From NCBI GenBank assembly GCA_945860335.1, contig CAMAQW010000042.1, positions 1 through 11,415 on the forward strand: DNA of 11,415 bases, given 5' to 3'. Source of the DNA: Sediminibacterium ginsengisoli. Lineage in GTDB: Bacteria > Bacteroidota > Bacteroidia > Chitinophagales > Chitinophagaceae. Positions within the stretch are counted from its first letter, which is position 1. Each line of letters begins with the position of its first letter. The position numbers and the translations under genes were made by a program. Shown one piece after another: positions 6,736 through 11,415 of this stretch. The notes beneath the pieces were generated by a model. The model was not told the origin of the DNA. It searched no databases and saw nothing but the letters and a program-made list of their open reading frames with translations.

Positions 6736-7563
6736 TTAGAAATATTTACGTTGCAAATTGGAAAGAACCAGGGTGTCTACCGCGTTTAAACGCCTCGTGG
6801 TATCCTGTAAAAAATGTCTTTTAAATGACCTCACGGCTGCCGTTGAATCTTTTAAATCGTATCCAATTATACGGAGGGCGATGTATGGATTAAAATTGCT
6901 TGGTGCTGGTGGTAATATATCATCAAACCATAAGCCATAGCCATTTGTAGCTAACAATTTCCAAGGAAATCTAAAATTTGGATCGTTTTTTCTGGTGGGT
7001 GCAATATCACCATGTCCAATAAAATTAGGAGTTGGAATCGTGTATTTCTGTTTGAGCCTATTTAGTAGTACAAGTAAGCTATTAATTTGCAAGCTATCAA
7101 AAGGTTCAAATCCGTTATTGTCAAGTTCAATCCCAATAGACGAAGAATTGATATCAATTAAATTACCCCACTTGCTAATGCCAGCATGCTGTGCACGCAT
7201 ATAATCATTTAGCATTTGGTGTATGGTACCATCTTTACATATTACATAGTGTGCACTAACCGCAGTTCTTGGAATGGTAAATGTTTTAAGTGTTTCTTCG
7301 CAAGAGTTTTGAGCCGTATGGTGAATGATCACAAAATTTGGTTTGCGTAATCCAAAATTGGTCGTACCTACCCAATAAGGCGCTTGTTTGACAGAGTCTG
7401 AAAAAATGCCACCATTGTTTGGTAGTTCAGCAATATCAGTTAAAGAATCTATTTGATGGTTGTGCTTTTTATTGGTTGCCTTGTAAGGGTTCCTAAAGCA
7501 AGCCGTAAAAATAAATGGCAAACTTAATAGTGCCACAATGCCAACATAGATTGATTTTTTCAT
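6736..7563 (-). CDS. N-acetylmuramoyl-L-alanine amidase, AmiD-like lipoprotein
   Basis: Zinc amidase (Amidase_2/AmpD fold) that cuts the bond between muramic acid and the stem peptide, for peptidoglycan turnover or recycling. The N-terminus is a lipoprotein signal: MKKSIYVGIVALLSLPFIFTAC with likely lipidated C22, placing the enzyme on a membrane facing the periplasm, unlike cytoplasmic AmpD. The zinc ligands fit the family as H81 (IIHHTA), H184 and D194 in GHGDIAPTRKNDP. H184-D194 and H184-K192 have the same spacing as E. coli AmpD H154-D164 and K162. E146 (IGIELDN) fits the conserved active-site Glu. The tail at about 222-275 (ALRIIGYDL, RSFKRHF, LVLSNLQRKYF) resembles the peptidoglycan-binding domain at the end of AmiD. 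It starts 18 bp after aguA and is the last gene of the bshB1-aguB-aguA operon. Confidence 0.88.
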   Translation of the reverse strand: MKKSIYVGIVALLSLPFIFTACFRNPYKATNKKHNHQIDSLTDIAELPNNGGIFSDSVKQAPYWVGTTNFGLRKPNFVIIHHTAQNSCEETLKTFTIPRTAVSAHYVICKDGTIHQMLNDYMRAQHAGISKWGNLIDINSSSIGIELDNNGFEPFDSLQINSLLVLLNRLKQKYTIPTPNFIGHGDIAPTRKNDPNFRFPWKLLATNGYGLWFDDILPPAPSNFNPYIALRIIGYDLKDSTAAVRSFKRHFLQDTTRRLNAVDTLVLSNLQRKYF

Positions 7564-7581
7564 CCAACAATTTTTGAATTA

Positions 7582-8622
7582 TTAAACTAATGGTTCTTGT
7601 TGAGACAAGCAATGAAAACTGCCTAAACCCCAAATAATATCGGTAGAATCGATGCCCACTACTTCCCTATTTTTATAAGCTTCAGCAATAATGCTAAGTG
7701 CCTTATCATCCATTGCGGATCTAAATGTTGGCACGATTACATATTTATTGGAGATATAAAAATTAGCGTATGAAGCTGGTAAGCGTTGATCTTCATAAAT
7801 CACAGCTTCTGGCATGGTTAGTTCAACAATATTTAATTGCTTACCATTTAACAAGCGCATTTTTTTAAGCTGAGCCAAGTTGTCTTGTAAGATCGAATAG
7901 TTTTCGTCGTTAGGGTTTGATTCAACAACCGTTAAAACCGTGTCTTCATTTACGAATCTAATGGTGTCATCTATGTGGCCATCTGTATCGTCACCAACAA
8001 TGCCTTCTTCGACCCAAAGTACCTGATTGGCACCATAATAATCAAACAAATAATTTTCTATTTGATCTCTGTTTAAATGGTTGTTTCTGTTTGGATTTAA
8101 TAAACAACTGGTGCTTGTTAAAATAGTACCCGTACCATTAAACTCCACAGAGCCTCCTTCCATAATAATACCTGGATGGTATACTGGTATATCAAAATGT
8201 TTTCCAATTAAAGTAGGGATGACATCATCTAAATCGTAGGGCGGATATTTATTTCCCCAAGCATTATAATTCCAATCAACAATCACTTTCTTTTGCTCGG
8301 CAGTGGGGTTAATTAGAAATGCAGGGCCATGATCACGACACCAAGCATCATTGGTTGGATGCAAATAAAAACTTACCTGATCCATATTGACCCCTGCTTT
8401 AACAAGGTGTGCTGTTGCTGCTGCTTGCATGGCGGCATCCAAAACATTGATGCGCACTTTTTCAGAATCAGCAAGGTATTTAACAAACAAACTATAGTTT
8501 GGATATATCGTATCTAATTTCCCTGGCCAACTTGCTTCTTTATGCGGCCAGCTTAACCAAGTGGCTTCATGCATTTCAAATTCGGCAGGAAAATAATAAC
8601 CTAAAGATTTTGGTGTATTCAA
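7582..8622 (-). CDS. aguA: Agmatine deiminase
   Basis: Converts agmatine to N-carbamoylputrescine plus ammonia, the second step of the arginine decarboxylase route to putrescine. 346 residues, normal for the family of guanidino-modifying hydrolases that includes the Porphyromonas peptidylarginine deiminase. The active site is visible: WCRDHGP (94-100, with D97), the GGSVEFNG strand (156-163), DDTDGHIDD (211-219, with H216) and the nucleophile C338 in GSFHCLSQQEP near the C-terminus. There is no signal peptide, so it is a cytoplasmic agmatine enzyme rather than a secreted protein deiminase. It starts 12 bp after aguB, whose product performs the next reaction, which strongly supports the substrate assignment. 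No arginine decarboxylase is in the window. Confidence 0.93.
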   Translation of the reverse strand: MNTPKSLGYYFPAEFEMHEATWLSWPHKEASWPGKLDTIYPNYSLFVKYLADSEKVRINVLDAAMQAAATAHLVKAGVNMDQVSFYLHPTNDAWCRDHGPAFLINPTAEQKKVIVDWNYNAWGNKYPPYDLDDVIPTLIGKHFDIPVYHPGIIMEGGSVEFNGTGTILTSTSCLLNPNRNNHLNRDQIENYLFDYYGANQVLWVEEGIVGDDTDGHIDDTIRFVNEDTVLTVVESNPNDENYSILQDNLAQLKKMRLLNGKQLNIVELTMPEAVIYEDQRLPASYANFYISNKYVIVPTFRSAMDDKALSIIAEAYKNREVVGIDSTDIIWGLGSFHCLSQQEPLV

Positions 8623-8634
8623 AACAAAAAATTT

Positions 8635-9504
8635 CTAGTCAATAAAACGTTTGGTGATATTTTCATAAGAGTCAATGCGTCTGTCTCTCATAAATGGCCA
8701 GTGCGTACGGTAGCGGTCTGTTGCGTCTGTATCAATTTCTACTACTTCTGTTTCTTCATTGTCGTGTGATCCTTTATATAATAAAGTACCAAATGGATTG
8801 CTCACAAATGAACCGCCCCAAAATTTCATAGCGCCATTTTGTTCAAGTCCTACCCTGTTTACACTTACTACGTGCACACCATTGGCAACGGCATGACTGC
8901 GCTGAATGGTTTGCCAAGCATTGTACTGCTCAACATTGGTGGCTTCATCTTGTGAAGTAGCCCAACCAATTGCTGTAGGGTAAAATAATATTTCGGCACC
9001 TTGTAATGCAGTAAGTCTTGACGCTTCTGGATACCACTGATCCCAACAAATGAGCACACCAATTTTTGCAAATTTGGTATCAAATGTTTTGTAACCTAAA
9101 TCACCTGGGGTAAAATAAAATTTTTCGTAGTAAGCAGGATCGTCAGGGATATGCATTTTACGGTACATGCCTAAATATTTTCCATCTGCATCAATAACTG
9201 CTGTTGTGTTGTGGTAAATGCCTTGCGTTCTTTTTTCAAATAAAGAAGCAATCACTACAACATTACATGCAGCTGCCACTTCTCCAAGTGTATCTGTGGT
9301 AGCACCTGGTATTTTTTCGGCTAACTTAAAATTCTCGTAGTCTTCTACATCACAAAAATAGAGTGACGTAAATAATTCTTGTAAGCATACAATGTTAGCG
9401 CCTTTTGCAGCAGCATCCTTAATGCCTGCAATGGCTTTTTGCATGTTCTCTTCTTTGTTAGAACTGCAAGACATTTGTACCAAACCCACTTTTACTTTTG
9501 ACAT
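8635..9504 (-). CDS. aguB: N-carbamoylputrescine amidase
   Basis: Nitrilase-superfamily enzyme that hydrolyses N-carbamoylputrescine to putrescine, CO2 and ammonia. 289 residues, close to the plant and bacterial AguB length. The Glu-Lys-Cys triad is visible: E43 (LQELF), K116 (YRKMHIP) and C153 (LICWDQW). The stretches PDDPAYYEKFYFTPGD (119-134) and YPEASRLTALQGAEI (158-172) are typical of the AguB branch. It lies between bshB1 (20 bp upstream) and aguA (12 bp downstream), so the two consecutive steps are encoded in reverse order within one operon. The A/T-rich region before the ATG has no Shine-Dalgarno sequence. Other carbon-nitrogen hydrolases are possible from sequence alone, but pairing with aguA makes this call firm. 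Confidence 0.93.
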   Translation of the reverse strand: MSKVKVGLVQMSCSSNKEENMQKAIAGIKDAAAKGANIVCLQELFTSLYFCDVEDYENFKLAEKIPGATTDTLGEVAAACNVVVIASLFEKRTQGIYHNTTAVIDADGKYLGMYRKMHIPDDPAYYEKFYFTPGDLGYKTFDTKFAKIGVLICWDQWYPEASRLTALQGAEILFYPTAIGWATSQDEATNVEQYNAWQTIQRSHAVANGVHVVSVNRVGLEQNGAMKFWGGSFVSNPFGTLLYKGSHDNEETEVVEIDTDATDRYRTHWPFMRDRRIDSYENITKRFID

Positions 9505-9524
9505 AATAAAAATTTGATCGCTTA

Positions 9525-10253
9525 TTAAGTAGTATGTTTTATGATGGCATCAAAATTAGAGAAGCCAATAATTTTTTCGGTGATATATCCTTCGGCGTAT
9601 CCTACACCAATTCTTTTGCCTAGCATGAGTGCCCTTGCTTTTACGGTTTCTAAAAACTGAGGAGACGATATATACGTTTGAGGTTCAGAAGTATCTGCAT
9701 TTGTAAATTGAGTTCCATAAGCAAGTACGGCTTCCATTTTTCTTTCCATATACGCCGTGATATCAATTACAAAAGATGGTTGAATAAAACGGTCTTGAAT
9801 ATAATGAAATGTGTATGCAGGTCTCCAAGCATTTTGTGTTATGCCTTCATGCATTGTTTCAACTTTTCTTAGTCCACTTAAAAAGGCTGCATCCGAAACA
9901 AGCTTTGCACTTCGGCCATGATCTGGATGACGATCCTCGGGTGCATTGGCTAAAATGATATCGGGTTGGTATTTTCTGATAAGGGCAATAATTTTTCGTT
10001 GGTGTGCTTCATCGTTTGCAAAAAAGCCATCTGCCATGTCAAGATTTTCCCTAACATCTACGCCCATAATTTTTGCAGCCGCTTCAGCTTCCTGAGTTCT
10101 GGTTGTGGGTGTTCCTCTTGTGCCTAATTCACCTCTTGTTAAATCTACGATGCCTACTTTTTTACCTTGGTCGATGGCCGCCATGATGGTACCGGCACAG
10201 CCTAGTTCAACGTCATCGGGGTGAACGCCAAAAGCTAAAATATCTAGTTTCAT
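9525..10253 (-). CDS. bshB1: Bacillithiol biosynthesis deacetylase BshB1
   Basis: Zinc deacetylase of the PIG-L/LmbE family. BshB removes the acetyl group from GlcNAc-malate to give GlcN-malate, the second step of bacillithiol synthesis, between BshA and BshC. 242 residues, normal length. The zinc site and base are visible in VHPDDVELG (H11, D13, D14, E16) and RHPDH (H112), with the conserved LTRGELGTRGT (38-48) and DMADGFF (72-78). The tail IGVGYAEGYITEK is typical of BshB1. It is the first gene of the operon with its own TAnnTTTG promoter, followed 20 bp later by aguB. A general LmbE-type deacetylase is the main alternative; the match over the whole length makes BshB1 likely. bshA and bshC are not in the window. 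Confidence 0.92.
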   Translation of the reverse strand: MKLDILAFGVHPDDVELGCAGTIMAAIDQGKKVGIVDLTRGELGTRGTPTTRTQEAEAAAKIMGVDVRENLDMADGFFANDEAHQRKIIALIRKYQPDIILANAPEDRHPDHGRSAKLVSDAAFLSGLRKVETMHEGITQNAWRPAYTFHYIQDRFIQPSFVIDITAYMERKMEAVLAYGTQFTNADTSEPQTYISSPQFLETVKARALMLGKRIGVGYAEGYITEKIIGFSNFDAIIKHTT

Positions 10254-10269
10254 ACGCTTAGAATTAAGG

Positions 10270-10277
10270 CAAAGGTA
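10270..10277 (-). promoter_or_regulatory. Predicted -7 promoter element of the bshB1-aguB-aguA-amidase operon
   Basis: The minus strand reads TACCTTTG, an exact TAnnTTTG match 16 bp before the bshB1 ATG, giving a leader of about 10 nt. The region where a -33 box would lie is occupied by the rpmE terminator stem and shows no TTTG. The position between the rpmE terminator and bshB1 supports an independent start. Confidence 0.6.
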
Positions 10278-10285
10278 AGGGTTGT

Positions 10286-10321
10286 AAAAAAGAAAAGCCG
10301 CTAGATAAACTAGCAGCTTTT
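10286..10321 (-). terminator. Intrinsic terminator of rpmE
   Basis: On the minus strand AAAAGCTGCTAG, loop TTTAT, CTAGCGGCTTTT forms a 12-bp stem with one G-U pair (10293-10321), followed by CTTTTTT. On the plus strand the same pair would be a C-A mismatch and no T-run follows, so the element is oriented for the minus strand. It begins 21 bp after the rpmE stop and separates rpmE from the bshB1 operon. Confidence 0.88.
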
Positions 10322-10342
10322 AAAAACTTATGTGGAGAAGAA

Positions 10343-10594
10343 TTACTTCTTCTTTTCGTAACGCTTTTTGAACTTATCAATTCTACCAGCAGTATCAACC
10401 AACATGTTTTTACCGGTGTAGAAAGGGTGAGATGTGTTTGAAATCTCCAATTTGATAACTGGATATTCGTTACCGTCATCAAAAGTGATGGTTTCTTTAG
10501 ACGCAGCAGTAGACTTACTTAAAAAAGTAGTACCGTTAGACATGTCTTTGAAAACAACGAAACGATAATTTTCTGGATGGATACCTTGTTTCAT
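10343..10594 (-). CDS. rpmE: Ribosomal protein L31, type B (zinc-free)
   Basis: Component of the 50S subunit at the bridge to the 30S head. 83 residues, typical of type B L31, beginning MKQGIHPENYRFVVFKD and containing the family core TSHPFYTGKNMLVDTAGRIDKF (about 54-75) before a lysine-rich end. There are no cysteines, so the CxxC zinc site of type A L31 is absent. In species with both types the zinc-free form replaces the other when zinc is scarce; here it may be the only copy, which the window cannot show. It has a complete own promoter, a leader hairpin and a strong terminator, so it is a single-gene unit behind lgt-yajQ. Confidence 0.96.
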   Translation of the reverse strand: MKQGIHPENYRFVVFKDMSNGTTFLSKSTAASKETITFDDGNEYPVIKLEISNTSHPFYTGKNMLVDTAGRIDKFKKRYEKKK

Positions 10595-10612
10595 AATTAT
10601 GGATTTTAGGTA

Positions 10613-10630
10613 GTACGGATTTGGCCGTAC
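10613..10630 (-). promoter_or_regulatory. Hairpin in the rpmE leader
   Basis: GTACGG, 6-nt loop CCAAAT (minus strand), CCGTAC forms a perfect, G/C-containing 6-bp stem in the roughly 50-nt untranslated leader. It ends 18 nt before the ATG. Leaders of L31 genes in other phyla are known to carry autoregulatory hairpins bound by L31; a similar role is plausible here but is inference. Confidence 0.45.
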
Positions 10631-10649
10631 ACTTATTTTAAATGAGTTG

Positions 10650-10681
10650 CAAAATTAGGCTAGAAACGCTTATGTGCCAAA
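10650..10681 (-). promoter_or_regulatory. Complete Bacteroidota promoter of rpmE (-33 TTTG, -7 TAATTTTG)
   Basis: The minus strand reads TTTG (10681-10678), a 20-bp spacer, then TAATTTTG (10657-10650). Both boxes match the Bacteroidota primary sigma consensus TTTG/TAnnTTTG at the usual spacing. Transcription would start near 10644. It is the best-formed promoter in the window, as expected for a ribosomal protein gene, and lies just after the yajQ stop. Confidence 0.78.
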
Positions 10682-10686
10682 TTTTA

Positions 10687-11178
10687 TTAGCTTTTCATGT
10701 TGGTATACTGTAATGGGATACCAAAGTTGCCCCCATTTAAAAGGGCGATAACTTCCTGTAAATCATCGATTTTTTTGGCTGTAACCCTTATAATATCGTC
10801 CATAATAGCTGCTTGCACCTTTAAACCGCTGTCTTTGATGGCTTTTACCATCTTTTTAGCGTCTTCTTGTTTAAGGCCATTGGTTACGGGCACTTCTTTT
10901 TTAACCACTTTACCACTTGGGTAGGCGTCTTTTGAAAAGTCAAAGGCATTGCCGTCAATCCCTTGTTTCATGGCACGACTAATTAAAACATCTATTAATT
11001 GCTTCATTTTCATGTCTGAATCCACTTCCAAAGAAACTACAAAGTCCTTTTTATTAAGTTCTATAGAAACCGGAGAATCTCTAAAGTCAAAGCGTCCAGC
11101 AATTTCTTTTTTTACCGTATTAATGGCATTATCTAAGGTTTGTAAGTCAACCTTACTCGCTACGTCAAATGATGGCAT
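10687..11178 (-). CDS. yajQ: YajQ family nucleotide-binding protein
   Basis: Small cytoplasmic protein of the DUF520 family. Homologues bind nucleotides, and in Xanthomonas a YajQ protein binds cyclic di-GMP and acts with a transcription factor. 163 residues, the same length as the E. coli protein. Visible family stretches are the start MPSFDVASKVDLQTLDNAI, then EIAGRFDFRDS (25-35), a repeated strand-helix pattern, VTNGLKQEDAKKMVKAIKDSGLKVQ (98-122) and the ending DDLQEVIALLNGGNFGIPLQYTN. The start lies 6 bp after the lgt stop, so the two are probably co-transcribed. Whether this organism uses cyclic di-GMP through YajQ is unknown; the family call is firm, the ligand is not. Confidence 0.95.
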   Translation of the reverse strand: MPSFDVASKVDLQTLDNAINTVKKEIAGRFDFRDSPVSIELNKKDFVVSLEVDSDMKMKQLIDVLISRAMKQGIDGNAFDFSKDAYPSGKVVKKEVPVTNGLKQEDAKKMVKAIKDSGLKVQAAIMDDIIRVTAKKIDDLQEVIALLNGGNFGIPLQYTNMKS

Positions 11179-11184
11179 AATTGA

Positions 11185-11415
11185 TTATTTTGATTGTTTA
11201 TTGAGGTTCCACTTACCTGCTTTCCACCACAAAAATACGCCACCTAAAAATAGTACAAGGGCAATAATTTCTGCTTGTGTAGGTTGAAATGGAAGGTCTA
11301 CATATTTTGTATTTACTCTAATTTGTTCGATAGAAAAACGCTCGATCCCATTAAACATAAGATACACAGCTGCTAACCTGCCCGCGATTTTTATCCTCGT
11401 TCTCAAAAACCATAA
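11185..11415 (-). CDS. lgt: Prolipoprotein diacylglyceryl transferase, C-terminal part (cut by window edge)
   Basis: Inner-membrane enzyme that moves a diacylglyceryl group from phosphatidylglycerol to the lipobox cysteine of prolipoproteins. The last 76 codons are here, and the reading frame is open to the right edge. The stretch AAVYLMFNGIERFSIEQIRVNTKY is the characteristic end of Bacteroidota Lgt; its R and E, four residues apart, fit the essential R239/E243 pair described in E. coli Lgt. Then come PTQAEIIALVLFLGGVFLW, the last membrane helix, and a short basic tail. A TTG at 11406 could be mistaken for a start, but the codons before it (LWF) continue the protein. The enzyme would lipidate proteins such as the amidase at 6736-7563. 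Followed by yajQ after 6 bp. Confidence 0.88.
   Translation of the reverse strand, partial: LWFLRTRIKIAGRLAAVYLMFNGIERFSIEQIRVNTKYVDLPFQPTQAEIIALVLFLGGVFLWWKAGKWNLNKQSK

Noticed and set aside
10337..10352. GAAGAA/TTCTTC hairpin at the rpmE stop codon as a terminator
   Set aside because: A/T-rich 6-bp stem with no following T-run; the 12-bp hairpin at 10293-10321 is a far better terminator.
10264..10482. Second minus-strand frame overlapping the rpmE 3' half and terminator
   Set aside because: Out of frame with rpmE and runs through its terminator; no family features.
10949..11287. Plus-strand open frame of 112 codons opposite yajQ and lgt
   Set aside because: Antisense to two well-recognised genes; no plus-strand promoter seen.
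11185..11406. Complete small membrane protein starting at TTG 11406
   Set aside because: The frame continues to the right edge and the sequence is the known C-terminal end of Lgt, so it is a partial gene.
1..11415. Mobile elements, CRISPR arrays, defence or secretion islands, tRNA/rRNA genes
   Set aside because: No spaced direct repeats, transposase or integrase frames, or RNA-gene folds were seen. Apart from the secreted protein of unknown function, the genes are core housekeeping or common metabolic families, with no visible shift in base composition.

Overview
This window is a stretch of ordinary chromosome from a member of the Bacteroidota, probably near Chitinophagaceae or the wider Sphingobacteria/Chitinophagia branch (inference). 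Three observations point there. The DNA is A/T-rich. Genes mostly lack a Shine-Dalgarno sequence. Six of the promoter regions carry the Bacteroidota -7 element TAnnTTTG: upstream of thrS, the secreted protein, the ABC-F gene, the acyl-CoA dehydrogenase, bshB1 and rpmE. Several proteins (two-domain secreted protein, zinc-free L31, BshB1, plant-type AguA/AguB) also fit this phylum.

Left part (1-2400, minus strand): threonyl-tRNA synthetase (thrS) followed by the start of translation initiation factor IF-3 (infC, cut by the window edge). This is the classic thrS-infC(-rpmI-rplT) translation operon. Its promoter lies in a 124-bp divergent region shared with a plus-strand gene.

Centre-left (2440-5503, plus strand): a secreted two-domain protein of unknown function, then an ABC-F ATPase (ribosome-associated), each with its own promoter. 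The ABC-F gene ends tail to tail, 7 bp from an acyl-CoA dehydrogenase.

Centre-right (5511-10277, minus strand): a tight four-gene operon reads bshB1 (bacillithiol deacetylase), aguB, aguA (the two steps agmatine to N-carbamoylputrescine to putrescine) and an AmiD-like lipoprotein amidase, with gaps of 20, 12 and 18 bp. After it comes the separately promoted acyl-CoA dehydrogenase. A perfect 14-bp palindrome sits between the last two.

Right end (10286-11415, minus strand): the end of lgt (lipoprotein diacylglyceryl transferase, cut by the window edge), yajQ 6 bp behind it, then rpmE (type B ribosomal protein L31). rpmE has a complete promoter, a leader hairpin and a strong intrinsic terminator.

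I saw no mobile element, CRISPR array, phage gene, tRNA or rRNA, and no defence or secretion system. No stretch over 300 bp lacks a gene. The least understood item is the secreted protein at 2472-3488. The most testable regulatory items are the leader hairpins of rpmE and thrS and the palindrome upstream of the acyl-CoA dehydrogenase.
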